From an uncultured Clostridia bacterium (lineage in GTDB: Bacteria; Bacillota; Clostridia; TANB77; CAG-465), in assembly GCA_949106495.1 (NCBI GenBank), contig CARYZD010000004.1, positions 62,001 to 126,000 on the forward strand: a DNA stretch of 64,000 nucleotides. Direction: 5' to 3'. Made by a program: the position numbers and the translations under genes. The notes under the pieces were generated by a model, which saw only the letters and a program-made list of their open reading frames with translations, was not told the DNA's origin and made no database searches. Each line of letters opens with the position of its first letter. Position 1 is the first letter of the stretch. Positions 18,006 through 27,020 of the stretch are shown piece by piece.

Positions 18006-19823
18006 TTATTCTTTAAATATAGCTTCAAATTCTTCTCCACTAATTTTTTCATTTTCAAGTAGTCTTTTAGCTACTTTGTGTAATTTTTCTACATTTTCTT
18101 TTAGTATTCTTTCTGCACTTGTATAAGCATTCATAACAATTTCTTTAATTTCAGCGTCAATTTGTGAAGCTGTACTTTCACTATAATCTCTATTGCTATG
18201 ATTACTCATTTCTTTTCCTAAAAATACTTCTTCTTGTGAACTACCAAATGCAATAGGTCCAAGTTTTTCAGACATACCATATTTAGTAACCATTTCTCTT
18301 GCAATTTTTGTTGCTCTTTCTATATCATTTGAAGCTCCTGTACTAATATCATCGAGTATTAAAGCTTCTGCAACTCTACCACCAAGAAGTGAGACAATAT
18401 GTTCTTTCATTTCATTTTTAGAAGCATAACTCTTATCTTCATTTGGCTTATACATAGTATAACCACCAGCCATACCTCTTGGTATAATTGAAATTTCATG
18501 TATATTATCATGATTTGGTAAACATCTTGCAACTACTGCGTGACCTGCTTCATGATAAGCTGTAAGTTTTTTCTCTTTATCGCTTATAACTTTACTTTTC
18601 TTTTCAGGCCCCATCATAACTTTAACCATTGCTTCTTCAACATCATTAATATCTACTGTCTTTTTATCTTTTCTTGCAGCAAGTAATGTTGCTTCATTAA
18701 TCATATTTTCTAAATCTGCTCCACTAAATCCTGCTGTATTTTTAGCTATAACTTTAAAGTCTATTCCAGGTGCAAATGGTTTATTTTTTGCATGTAATTG
18801 TAGAATTTCTTCTCTTGCTTTTACATCTGGATTTCCAACTACAATTTGTCTATCAAATCTACCAGGTCTTAATAATGCTGGATCAAGTATATCTGGTCTA
18901 TTTGTAGCAGCCATAACTATTATACTTTCATGAGTAGCAAAACCATCCATTTCAACTAGTAATTGGTTAAGTGTTTGTTCTCTTTCATCGTGTCCACCAC
19001 CTAGTCCTGCTCCTCTATGACGTCCAACAGCATCTATTTCATCAATAAATATAATACATGGTGAATTAGCCTTTGCTTCTTTAAACATATCCCTTACACG
19101 TGATGCACCAACACCAACAAACATCTCAACAAAATCTGAACCACTTATACTAAAAAATGGAACATTTGCTTCTCCTGCAACAGCTTTTGCAAGTAATGTT
19201 TTACCAGTACCTGGTCCACCAACAAGTAAGATTCCCTTAGGAATTCTTGCTCCCATATCTATATATTTTTTAGGATTTTTTAAGAATTCAACTTCTTCTT
19301 TTAATTCTTCTTTTTCTTCTTCAAGTCCTGCAACATTGTCAAAAGTAACTTTTTTTGGAGAATTTTTATCTATTTTTTGTGCTCTACTTTTTCCAAAATC
19401 CATTGCTTTATTATTACCATCATTTGTTTTTCTTAAAACAAACATTAAAATAAATAATGTACCAACTAGCAATAATATATTTGGAATATATGGAGCCATT
19501 GCTTCAAAAAATGTTTCTTGAGCAACTGTTAATTCAAATTCACCAGAAGAAACCTTATCTTGAACAACTTCAATAAATGTTGTTGCAGATGGAATATCTA
19601 CAATTCTAGTAATATTTTCTTCATCTTTTAATTTAACATTTGCAGTTAATCTGTCTACACCCATTTGAATGCTTTGAACATTTTGTTCTTCAATTTTTTG
19701 CATTAACTCAGTATAAGACATTTCTTTAGTTTGAGTAGAATCTAAAAGTGTTATTGCATAAATTGCAATAGCTATTAATACAGCATAAACTATTAGAGTT
19801 CTAAAAGCACTTTTTTTGTTCAT
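18006..19823 (-). CDS. ftsH: ATP-dependent zinc metalloprotease FtsH
   Basis: Membrane-anchored AAA+ protease that degrades misfolded membrane proteins and regulators. 605 residues: TM1 (about 9-27), extracytoplasmic domain, TM2 (about 112-130), Walker A GGPGTGKT (202-209), Walker B IIFIDEIDAVG, SRH region, and zinc site HEAGH (about 425-429). It follows tilS by 15 bp, the conserved tilS-ftsH neighbourhood; hpt, often between them, is absent. Confidence 0.98.
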   Translation of the reverse strand: MNKKSAFRTLIVYAVLIAIAIYAITLLDSTQTKEMSYTELMQKIEEQNVQSIQMGVDRLTANVKLKDEENITRIVDIPSATTFIEVVQDKVSSGEFELTVAQETFFEAMAPYIPNILLLVGTLFILMFVLRKTNDGNNKAMDFGKSRAQKIDKNSPKKVTFDNVAGLEEEKEELKEEVEFLKNPKKYIDMGARIPKGILLVGGPGTGKTLLAKAVAGEANVPFFSISGSDFVEMFVGVGASRVRDMFKEAKANSPCIIFIDEIDAVGRHRGAGLGGGHDEREQTLNQLLVEMDGFATHESIIVMAATNRPDILDPALLRPGRFDRQIVVGNPDVKAREEILQLHAKNKPFAPGIDFKVIAKNTAGFSGADLENMINEATLLAARKDKKTVDINDVEEAMVKVMMGPEKKSKVISDKEKKLTAYHEAGHAVVARCLPNHDNIHEISIIPRGMAGGYTMYKPNEDKSYASKNEMKEHIVSLLGGRVAEALILDDISTGASNDIERATKIAREMVTKYGMSEKLGPIAFGSSQEEVFLGKEMSNHSNRDYSESTASQIDAEIKEIVMNAYTSAERILKENVEKLHKVAKRLLENEKISGEEFEAIFKE

Positions 19824-19838
19824 TTTGTCTCCCTTCAG

Positions 19839-20831
19839 CTAATATATAATTGCAATATTTTTCTTTACTATTTCAATAGTAAATTTATTTCCAATTATAT
19901 ACTTTTTACCTTTTATATTATTTTTTAACAATTTTATTATATCTAATACATGAATATTCTCAATTCCGTCTAAATTAGATATCTTCTTCTCAATTATTTT
20001 TCTAATAATTCTATTTTTTATACTATCATGTTCATTCATAAAAAGTGAAAAATCAAAAACAATTTTAGAGTCATCTTCATTTAATATAACCCTGTTAAAA
20101 ATATTATTAGTATATTCTTCAATAAAATCATTATCATCTTTTAAAATCTTTCTCATTCTACTAATATTTGTAACAAAATTTGGATTTAACTCTTGTAAAT
20201 ATGGTATTAAACTAAGTCTAATTTTATTTCTAAGATAAATTTCTTCCTCATTTGTTTTATCAAAACATGGGTGTAACTCTAGTTCATTATTATATACTAA
20301 AATATCTTTTTTTTCAATAGTAAGAAGTGGTCTAATAATCTTGTTATATTTAAAATCCATTCCTGTTAATCCTTTAAGTCCACATCCTCTAATCTCATTT
20401 AGTAAAATTGTTTCTATATTATCGTTTAAATTATGTGCCACAGCTATAGACTGAGCACCTTCTTTTTCTCTAACTTCTTCAAAAAAATTATATCTTACTT
20501 CTCTTCCACAAGTTTCTTCTGACATTTTCTTTTCTTTTGCAAGTGTTGGTATATCAACTTTTAAATAATAAAAAGGAATGTCTTTTTCTTTGCAATAATT
20601 TTCAACATATATTTTTTCTTCTTCAGCCTCTATTCTAATACCATGATTAACATGTGCAGCAATAATGTTAAATCCAATTTCATCTTTTATTTTAAATAAT
20701 GTATCTAATAAGCACATAGAATCTGGACCACCTGATACAGCAACAACTACTTTATCGTTTTTTTTAATTAATCCATTTTCTATTATATTATTCTTTACAA
20801 TATTTATAATATTATTAACCATATTATTCAT
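19839..20831 (-). CDS. tilS: tRNA(Ile)-lysidine synthetase
   Basis: Converts C34 of the CAU-anticodon tRNA-Ile to lysidine, which sets AUA decoding; it is essential. The ATP-pyrophosphatase signature AVSGGPDSMCLLD is near the N terminus. The C-terminal domain is short, giving about 330 residues, which is smaller than the B. subtilis enzyme. I use ATG 20831, which overlaps the dnaB stop (AATGAATAA); ATG 20822 is a close alternative. Confidence 0.93.
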   Translation of the reverse strand: MNNMVNNIINIVKNNIIENGLIKKNDKVVVAVSGGPDSMCLLDTLFKIKDEIGFNIIAAHVNHGIRIEAEEEKIYVENYCKEKDIPFYYLKVDIPTLAKEKKMSEETCGREVRYNFFEEVREKEGAQSIAVAHNLNDNIETILLNEIRGCGLKGLTGMDFKYNKIIRPLLTIEKKDILVYNNELELHPCFDKTNEEEIYLRNKIRLSLIPYLQELNPNFVTNISRMRKILKDDNDFIEEYTNNIFNRVILNEDDSKIVFDFSLFMNEHDSIKNRIIRKIIEKKISNLDGIENIHVLDIIKLLKNNIKGKKYIIGNKFTIEIVKKNIAIIY

Positions 20832-22161
20832 TTCCTTTATATAAATTTGCAAATTTTGTATATTTTCCAAGCCAAGCAAGTTCAACAGTACCAGTTTCAC
20901 CATGTCTATTTTTAGCTATAATTACTTCTGCAACATTTTTCTTCTCCGTTTCTTTATCATAATAATCTTCTCTATGCAAAAACATAACTATATCTGCATC
21001 TTGTTCTATTGATCCAGATTCACGAAGATCACTTAACATTGGTCTATGGTCTGCTCTAGATTCAGTAGCACGACTTAACTGTGATAAAGCAATAACTGGT
21101 ACATTTAATTCTTTTGCAAGAATTTTCAATCCTCTTGAGATTTCAGATATTTCTTGTTGTCTTGAACCATTTGCTGTTTTTGATTCCATTAACTGCAAAT
21201 AGTCAATTATGATTAATCCAATATTTTTTTCAAGTTTAGCTTTTCTACATTTTGCTCTTATTTCAGATGGAGTAAGAACTGGTGTATCATCTATATATAT
21301 AGGAACATCTGCTAGTCTATTACTTGCATCTGCCATTTTAATCCAGTCTTCTTGCTCTAAAACAGCGTTATTTAATTTCATGCTATCTATTTCACTCTCA
21401 CTACTTAGCATTCTTTTTACTAACTGTTCTTTTGACATTTCCAAGTTAAATATCATAACTGGTACTTTATCATACATTGCAACATATGAGGCAATGTTTA
21501 ATACAAACGCAGATTTTCCCATAGCAGGACGTGCAGCAACAATAATTAAATCCGAATCATTAAGCCCAGAAATTTTTTCATCTAAATCAATAAATCCTGA
21601 TTCCATACCTGAAAGCTTTTCTTTATTTTCATACATTTTTTCAATAGAATCAAGTGTAGTTACTAAAATTTCTTTCATTCCAGCATAAGATTTACTATTT
21701 CTATTTTGTGCCAGGTCAAAAATCCCTTTTTCTGCTTGTTCAATTATAGCATCAAGCTCTTCGGTTTGAGCATATGATACTTTCATTATATCACTTGTAA
21801 CTTTTATTAAATTTCTTGAAGTAGCTTTTTGTTCAACAATTTCAACATATCTTTCAATATTTGATGTAGTAGGTACGTTATCTATTAATGTAGCAAGGTT
21901 TTGAGTTCCTCCAACTCTTTCTAAAGTTCCTCTTAATTTTAATTGTTCAGTAACAGTTATCATGTCTATTTCTTTACCAACAGAATAAATATCCATCATA
22001 GCTGCATAAATTTCTTTATTATCTTCTCTATAAAAATCCTCTGGTTTTAAAACTTCTACTGCTGCTTGAACTGCATCTTTTGATACTAGCATAGAACCTA
22101 AAACTGCTTGTTCTGCCAGAGTATCATTTGGTTGTACTTTATTTACTACTTCATTTTCCAT
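20824..22161 (-). CDS. dnaB: Replicative DNA helicase DnaB
   Basis: Hexameric 5'-3' helicase at the replication fork (DnaC in B. subtilis naming). 445 residues: helical N-terminal domain (DTLAEQAVLGSML), then a RecA-like domain with Walker A AARPAMGKSAF, LIIIDYLQLM, and the arginine-finger region ISRGLKILAKELNVPVIALS. No intein is present. It starts 9 bp after rplI, a frequent pairing in Bacillota. Confidence 0.98.
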   Translation of the reverse strand: MENEVVNKVQPNDTLAEQAVLGSMLVSKDAVQAAVEVLKPEDFYREDNKEIYAAMMDIYSVGKEIDMITVTEQLKLRGTLERVGGTQNLATLIDNVPTTSNIERYVEIVEQKATSRNLIKVTSDIMKVSYAQTEELDAIIEQAEKGIFDLAQNRNSKSYAGMKEILVTTLDSIEKMYENKEKLSGMESGFIDLDEKISGLNDSDLIIVAARPAMGKSAFVLNIASYVAMYDKVPVMIFNLEMSKEQLVKRMLSSESEIDSMKLNNAVLEQEDWIKMADASNRLADVPIYIDDTPVLTPSEIRAKCRKAKLEKNIGLIIIDYLQLMESKTANGSRQQEISEISRGLKILAKELNVPVIALSQLSRATESRADHRPMLSDLRESGSIEQDADIVMFLHREDYYDKETEKKNVAEVIIAKNRHGETGTVELAWLGKYTKFANLYKGNE

Positions 22162-22170
22162 TTGCTACAC

Positions 22171-22617
22171 CTACATTCCTACTACTGTTATTTTTAGCTT
22201 AGCTACTACTCCTTCATATAATTTTACATTTACTGTATATGTTCCCAAATTTTTAATTGGGTCATTAATTACAATTTTCTTTTTATTAATATCAATATTA
22301 AATTTTTCTTTTATCTTTTCTGCAATATCTTTTTCTGTTACACTTCCATAAAGTTTACTTCCTTCTCCAACTTTATGTTTAAATTCTATAAATCCATTTT
22401 CTAGTATTTTTTTATTTGCATTTGCTGCTTCAAGTTCAGTTTGTTTTTTAAATTTCTGCGAGCTTATTTTTCCTTGAACCTCATTCATATTTTTATTATC
22501 TGCAACAACTGCTAATTTTTTAGGTAATAAAAAATTTCTAGCATACCCTTCACTTACTTCTATAACTTGAAGTTTTTTACCGACTCCTTTAACATCTTGA
22601 TTTAATACTACTTTCAT
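22171..22617 (-). CDS. rplI: 50S ribosomal protein L9
   Basis: Elongated large-subunit protein with two domains joined by a long helix. MKVVLNQDVKGVGKKLQVIE and YARNFLLPKKLAV are the typical N-terminal domain. 148 residues, normal length. It lies between gdpP and dnaB, the common gdpP-rplI-dnaB order. Confidence 0.97.
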   Translation of the reverse strand: MKVVLNQDVKGVGKKLQVIEVSEGYARNFLLPKKLAVVADNKNMNEVQGKISSQKFKKQTELEAANANKKILENGFIEFKHKVGEGSKLYGSVTEKDIAEKIKEKFNIDINKKKIVINDPIKNLGTYTVNVKLYEGVVAKLKITVVGM

Positions 22618-22642
22618 TTTTTACCTCCCTATAATTATATTT

Positions 22643-24613
22643 CTATTTAGATAAATATTCTTCTATACTATCTAATAATTTTTCTTTAGCTTCTTCTAGT
22701 GTTATTCCAGCCATTTGTGCACCTGCAAAAGTAAGATGTCCGCCGCCACCGATTTTTTCAAGAATAGTTTGAACATTTATATCTCCCATAGATCTTCCTG
22801 AAATCATAACTATACCATCAACAACGCAAAGTACAAATGATGCTTGTATTCCAGAAATAGATAAAAGCTCGTCTGCAGCCTGTGCAGCTATAATTGGCAT
22901 ATCATTATAATTTGCATTTGATACTGATATTGCTATTTTATTATGAATAAATTCTGCATTTTTAACAATATCAACTTTTGCTACATAATTATCAAAATCA
23001 TTTTGAAATAATAATTTAATTTCAGCAACATCAATTCCATATTTTTTAAGATAAGCTGCAACTTCAAAAGTTCTAACTCCAGTTTTAAACATAAAGTTCT
23101 TTGTATCTACAACAAGACCTGCATACATACATTCAGCTTCATTTGAAGTTAATTTTATTCCATCAATATACATAATTAACTCAACTACTAGTTCTGTTGC
23201 AGAGGATGCATATATTTCATGATATGTAAGTACTGCATTATCTATAAATTCTGGACCTCTTCTATGATGATCTATTACAGCAATATTTTCAAATTTTTCT
23301 AAAAAATCTGGCTCTACTAAATATGATTTTTTATGTGTGTCTACTACAACTAATAAGCAATTGGTAAAGTCATCATTTTTAATATCTGAATATGTTTTAA
23401 ATACATTTTCATATTCTTCACTATATTTTATTTTTTCTAATATATTTTCTGTACTAGTATTACACTTAGAGTCAACAATTACATTGACTGGTTTTCCTAA
23501 ATATTTAGCAATCTTAACTATTCCAATTGCAGCACCAATACAATCTAAATCTGAGTTTCTATGTCCAACTACATATACTTTTTCAGATTTTTCAACTAGT
23601 TCTCTTAAAGCCTGTGCCATTGTTCTAGATTTTACTTTACTTGTTTTTTCAAGTCCAACATTTGAACCACCAAAAAAGTCATATTTTTTATCTTTTTTTA
23701 CAACAACTTGGTCACCACCTCTACCAAGAGCTATATCTAATGCTGAATTTCCTGCATTATATCTTTCTTCAAGAGTTTCCTCTGTATATGATATACCTAA
23801 TGAAATTGTTATTGGTAATTTTGTTATCTTAGTAATATTTCTTACTCTTTCTAAAATATCAAAAGAACTATTTTCCATCTGTTCAATATATTTCTTTTCA
23901 ATAAATATTGCATATTTATCTTTATCTAGTCTTGCAAGAACACCTTTATTTTCTCTCGCCCAACTTCTAATTTCTTTTGTTAGTACTGATGTAACCTCTG
24001 CTTTTTGTATTTCATCTAATCCTTGTAATGTATCTTCATAGTTATCTATAAATAACATACCTATTGCAACTTTGGTATCTTCAAGATTTTTTCTTAATGA
24101 ACTTTCATATGTTTTATCTATAAAACTAATTAACATACAATCAAAATTATCAAATTTTATTTGACTACACAATATATTATAAATATCACCATTTCCTAGT
24201 TCTTCAAGTAAACTACTATTTGGATTTTTCTTTTTTAACGATTCAAGTTTTAATGCAGATTTTTCTATATATTCATCTGGTAAAAGGTGCTCTGAAGAAT
24301 TATTCTTCCATATAATGTTTCCTTGCATACCAACAATAGCCATTGGAATATCTACTAAATCTAATGACTCTTTAAATATCAGATCAACATTTTTAGATAA
24401 TTCATTTAATCTGTACTTTTTATCTTTCAATTCTTTAAAACACATAAAAATTGCAACTAAACTTAAAACAAATATTACTAATATATCTATATATAAAGTA
24501 ATTGGTACTATAATTGATATAAAAGCAGCACAAATAATAAGTGAAGCTATTATTGCAATTCTTGATGAAAAAGATTTAAAAATTCCAGATTTATTTTTCT
24601 TCTCTTTATCCAT
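22643..24613 (-). CDS. gdpP: Cyclic-di-AMP phosphodiesterase GdpP
   Basis: Degrades c-di-AMP, which controls potassium/osmotic balance and wall stress. 656 residues: two N-terminal membrane segments (about 20-60), PAS-like domain, degenerate GGDEF domain (ALGRGGDQ), then DHH (VVGHRNSDLDCIGAAIG, VVDTH, IDHHRRG) and DHHA1 (KIGGGGHLTFAGAQ). The start is ATG 24613 with GAGGA upstream: an in-frame ATG at 24640 would sit only a few nt from the transcription start predicted from the 24650-24678 promoter. Confidence 0.95.
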   Translation of the reverse strand: MDKEKKNKSGIFKSFSSRIAIIASLIICAAFISIIVPITLYIDILVIFVLSLVAIFMCFKELKDKKYRLNELSKNVDLIFKESLDLVDIPMAIVGMQGNIIWKNNSSEHLLPDEYIEKSALKLESLKKKNPNSSLLEELGNGDIYNILCSQIKFDNFDCMLISFIDKTYESSLRKNLEDTKVAIGMLFIDNYEDTLQGLDEIQKAEVTSVLTKEIRSWARENKGVLARLDKDKYAIFIEKKYIEQMENSSFDILERVRNITKITKLPITISLGISYTEETLEERYNAGNSALDIALGRGGDQVVVKKDKKYDFFGGSNVGLEKTSKVKSRTMAQALRELVEKSEKVYVVGHRNSDLDCIGAAIGIVKIAKYLGKPVNVIVDSKCNTSTENILEKIKYSEEYENVFKTYSDIKNDDFTNCLLVVVDTHKKSYLVEPDFLEKFENIAVIDHHRRGPEFIDNAVLTYHEIYASSATELVVELIMYIDGIKLTSNEAECMYAGLVVDTKNFMFKTGVRTFEVAAYLKKYGIDVAEIKLLFQNDFDNYVAKVDIVKNAEFIHNKIAISVSNANYNDMPIIAAQAADELLSISGIQASFVLCVVDGIVMISGRSMGDINVQTILEKIGGGGHLTFAGAQMAGITLEEAKEKLLDSIEEYLSK

Positions 24614-24649
24614 AAAAACGAACTTCCTCTTTTCTTGCATTTTTCCTAT

Positions 24650-24678
24650 ATTTTACTATTTTTAGTACTAATTGTCAA
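24650..24678 (-). promoter_or_regulatory. gdpP-rplI-dnaB-tilS-ftsH promoter
   Basis: TTGACA and TAAAAT with a 17-bp spacer on the minus strand, about 37 nt before the gdpP start. No clear terminator follows until after ftsH. Confidence 0.8.
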
Positions 24679-24733
24679 GTAAACAATAATTCTTTTGACT
24701 TGTATATTACATAATTTATAGCTATATAAAGCT

Positions 24734-24768
24734 AAAAAAAGAAAATATAATTTTTACATTATATTTTC
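24734..24768 (-). terminator. Terminator after spo0A
   Basis: GAAAATATAAT (24741-24751) pairs with ATTATATTTTC (24758-24768); seven Ts follow on the minus strand. Confidence 0.85.
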
Positions 24769-24778
24769 TTTTCAATTA

Positions 24779-25567
24779 TTATACTGCTACTTTTTCAGAT
24801 AATCTAATTCTATCAGCAATCATTGCAATAAATTCTGAGTTTGTTGGTTTTCCTTTATTAGAATTTACTGTATAGCCAAAGATTTTCTCATGCATTTCAA
24901 TCTGACCTCTATTCCAGGCAACTTCAATAGCATGTCTAATTGCTCTTTCTACTCTTGATGGAGTAGTTGAAAACTTTTTAGATAAAGTTGGATATAAAGC
25001 TTTTGTTACTGAGTTAAGTATATCTTCATTTTGTACAGCTAGCATTATTGCCTCTCTAATATGTTGGTACCCTTTTATATGTGCTGGAACACCAGCATCA
25101 TGAATCATTTGAGTGACTCTAACTTCAAGAGGTAAGTTCTTATTTCCATAAGCTACCATATACTCAGTTTTTATCTCATCTTCTTCTTTTAATAAATCTC
25201 TTATTCTATCTACAAGAGTAATCATATCAAAAGGTTTAACAACATAATATGTTGCTCCAAGAGATATAGCTTTTTGTGTTACTTTTTCTTGTCCTATAGC
25301 AGACATTATAATAGTAACTGGTTTTTCCATACCAACTTCATCTTTCATATCTTCTAATACAGATAATCCATCTTTTTCAGGCATAACTACATCAAGTAAC
25401 AATACATCAGGTTTAGACTGTTTTATAGCTTCTATAGCATTTGTTCCATCATATAATGGTTCTAATGCAACCATATCTTTTTGAGAGTTAATATACATAT
25501 TAAGTAATTTTACAAACTCTTTATTATCATCAACAATCATTATTTTTATTTTGTTATTATTTTCCAT
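24779..25567 (-). CDS. spo0A: Sporulation master response regulator Spo0A
   Basis: Controls entry into sporulation when phosphorylated. 262 residues: receiver domain with D13/D14 acidic pair, phospho-acceptor D59 (DVLLLDVVMP) and the conserved Lys in YYVVKPFD; then the Spo0A C-terminal DNA-binding domain with SRVERAIRHAIEVAWNRG as recognition helix. Its promoter (25609-25637) has a perfect 0A box 27 bp upstream, so autoregulation is likely. spoIVB, the usual upstream gene in Bacillota, is replaced by a divergent spore-protein gene. Confidence 0.98.
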   Translation of the reverse strand: MENNNKIKIMIVDDNKEFVKLLNMYINSQKDMVALEPLYDGTNAIEAIKQSKPDVLLLDVVMPEKDGLSVLEDMKDEVGMEKPVTIIMSAIGQEKVTQKAISLGATYYVVKPFDMITLVDRIRDLLKEEDEIKTEYMVAYGNKNLPLEVRVTQMIHDAGVPAHIKGYQHIREAIMLAVQNEDILNSVTKALYPTLSKKFSTTPSRVERAIRHAIEVAWNRGQIEMHEKIFGYTVNSNKGKPTNSEFIAMIADRIRLSEKVAV

Positions 25568-25608
25568 TTTTTTAGCTCACTTTCCAGTCTATCCTATAAA
25601 GCATCATT

Positions 25609-25637
25609 ATTATACAATTGTTTTACCACAAAATCAA
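25609..25637 (-). promoter_or_regulatory. spo0A promoter
   Basis: TTGATT and TATAAT with a 17-bp spacer on the minus strand, about 42 nt upstream of the start codon. Confidence 0.75.
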
Positions 25638-25663
25638 GATTTTTACAGTTATTTTGCAATCAA

Positions 25664-25674
25664 TTTTTGTCGAA
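25664..25674 (+). promoter_or_regulatory. Perfect 0A box between spo0A and the spore-protein gene
   Basis: TTTTTGTCGAA contains the exact Spo0A recognition core TGTCGAA (25668-25674). It is centred about 70 bp upstream of the predicted spo0A transcription start. The same 245-bp gap serves the divergent spore-protein gene, which is normally made late in the forespore, so I assign the box to spo0A. Confidence 0.6.
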
Positions 25675-25812
25675 GTCTATAAAGTATTAACATAATTTAG
25701 AAAATTTTAAAATTTCCAAAAATTACCTGTATTATTTTTTTCAAACAACACAAATTATTAGTGTAAAGTGAAATTAAAACACTTTAATACCATAAAATTG
25801 GAGGTGAATTAA

Positions 25813-26028
25813 ATGTCAAACTCAAACAGCAAAATGACAAACAAACAAGCTAAAGCTGCTTTAGACAAATTTAAATATGAAGTAGCTAACGAAATCGGTG
25901 TTAACTTAAAACAAGGTTATAACGGTGATTTAACTTCTAAACAAGCTGGTTCTGTAGGTGGAGAAATGGTTAAAAGATTAGTTGCTAATGCTGCTAACCA
26001 AATGCAATCTCAACAACCTAACCAATAA
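25813..26028 (+). CDS. Alpha/beta-type small acid-soluble spore protein
   Basis: DNA-binding protein that saturates and protects spore DNA. 71 residues, with the germination protease cleavage region KYEVANEIGV and the second conserved block GYNGDLTSKQAGSVGGEMVKRLV. GGAGGTG lies 7 nt before the ATG. Codon choice is noticeably richer in GC third positions (AAC, GGT, CAA) than neighbouring genes, as expected for a very highly expressed protein. A forespore (sigma-G) promoter is expected; the best candidate (about 25762-25792) is weak. Confidence 0.97.
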   Translation: MSNSNSKMTNKQAKAALDKFKYEVANEIGVNLKQGYNGDLTSKQAGSVGGEMVKRLVANAANQMQSQQPNQ

Positions 26029-26060
26029 TTTAGAAATAAATTTTAGTTAGAATGTTAAAA

Positions 26061-26095
26061 AGATAGTGAGCGATATATACTCACTATCTTTTTTT
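26061..26095 (+). terminator. Bidirectional terminator between the spore-protein gene and the next gene
   Basis: AGATAGTGAG (26061-26070) pairs perfectly with CTCACTATCT (26080-26089), followed by a T run on the plus strand and T-rich sequence on the minus strand, serving both convergent genes. Confidence 0.9.
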
Positions 26096-26416
26096 ATTAA
26101 CAAATTCAACTATATATCCAATAAATGCCCCAACCATTATAGTTGTTATTATAGTCCAAACTGCACCAAATATTGAGTTTGATAAGGTATAAACTAAAGA
26201 TGGTAAAGAAATTAATAATGATACAATAATTCCTTTAAAAACACTATTTAATTTAAAGTCCACTGAACTTATTAATATACCAATTACTACCCAAGTAATA
26301 AGTGTTGATATATATACTGTTATCTCTAAGTCTTTAGCCCAAAGTAGAAATAAACAATTTATTATTCCAGCTATAACTCCTGAAATAAAACCACTAATAT
26401 ATTGTTTCATTATCAT
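26084..26416 (-). CDS. Small multi-pass membrane protein
   Basis: 110 residues with about four hydrophobic segments (approximately 5-25, 32-52, 60-80 and 86-105) and a basic C terminus (VNKKR). No recognised family; the glycine-spaced helices (FISGVIAGIINC, VGAFIGYIVEF) resemble the small TIGR04086-type membrane proteins of clostridia, but I cannot confirm this. It lies 30 bp after the lipoprotein-like gene 26447-26815, so they are probably co-transcribed. Confidence 0.7.
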   Translation of the reverse strand: MIMKQYISGFISGVIAGIINCLFLLWAKDLEITVYISTLITWVVIGILISSVDFKLNSVFKGIIVSLLISLPSLVYTLSNSIFGAVWTIITTIMVGAFIGYIVEFVNKKR

Positions 26417-26446
26417 ATTCTCCTTTATCTAAGTTAATTTAAATTA

Positions 26447-26815
26447 TTATTTTAAATTTAAATTAACTTCATTGCCTTCCATATCTGTACCAATTCCAGT
26501 TTTATAATTAACATCATATTTTTGAACAAAATTAGTCTCTTCTGTGCTGTCATAAATTTCAATAATCATAACATCGCTTCCATCAGAATACAATTTTATA
26601 TCTGCTGGCATATTCCCAGTTTTTTCAAAATAATAATTCTTAGCATATTCTTTCCACTCAGCTGTTGTATATTCTTTAAATTCTTGTTCTTTTTCTGTTT
26701 TATCTTCTATTTTCTTATCATCATTACTTTTATTTAAATTTACTAATAATAAAATAATAGTCCCTATTATTACTATAAATACAAGTGCTGATATTATCAA
26801 TCTTTTTTTATTCAT
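26447..26815 (-). CDS. Membrane-anchored small extracytoplasmic protein
   Basis: 122 residues: N-terminal membrane segment (about 5-27, LIISALVFIVIIGTIILLLV), a charged Lys/Asp/Glu linker, then a compact soluble domain (EWKEYAKNYYFEKTGNMP, VMIIEIYDSTEETNFVQKYDV). The start ATG 26815 has GGAGG 5 nt upstream; a TTG at 26827 overlaps that site. Function unknown; the domain may bind peptide or envelope ligands. Confidence 0.75.
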   Translation of the reverse strand: MNKKRLIISALVFIVIIGTIILLLVNLNKSNDDKKIEDKTEKEQEFKEYTTAEWKEYAKNYYFEKTGNMPADIKLYSDGSDVMIIEIYDSTEETNFVQKYDVNYKTGIGTDMEGNEVNLNLK

Positions 26816-26973
26816 ATTTACCTCCAAAATTTATTTTTAATTTACTATATAATATCAAAAAAAATTATAAAAGTCTATTATTTTTGTTTATATTTATATA
26901 TATAATTTTTATCATTTAACCTTAGTTATTAGCTCTTTATGGTGATAATTAGATAATTATCTAAATAATACAT

Positions 26974-27001
26974 AAAAAAAGATGATACTTTAAGTATCAC
27001 C
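26974..27001 (-). terminator. Terminator after secY
   Basis: GATGATAC (26981-26988) pairs with GTATCACC (26994-27001) with one G-U pair; seven Ts follow on the minus strand. It closes the ribosomal protein operon. Confidence 0.85.
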
Positions 27002-27020
27002 CTTTTAATTTATATAAATA

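Noticed and set aside
25762..25792. Sigma-G-like promoter for the spore protein gene
   Set aside because: Only loose matches to the -35 and -10 patterns, and it would leave almost no room for the ribosome site; not reported as a feature.
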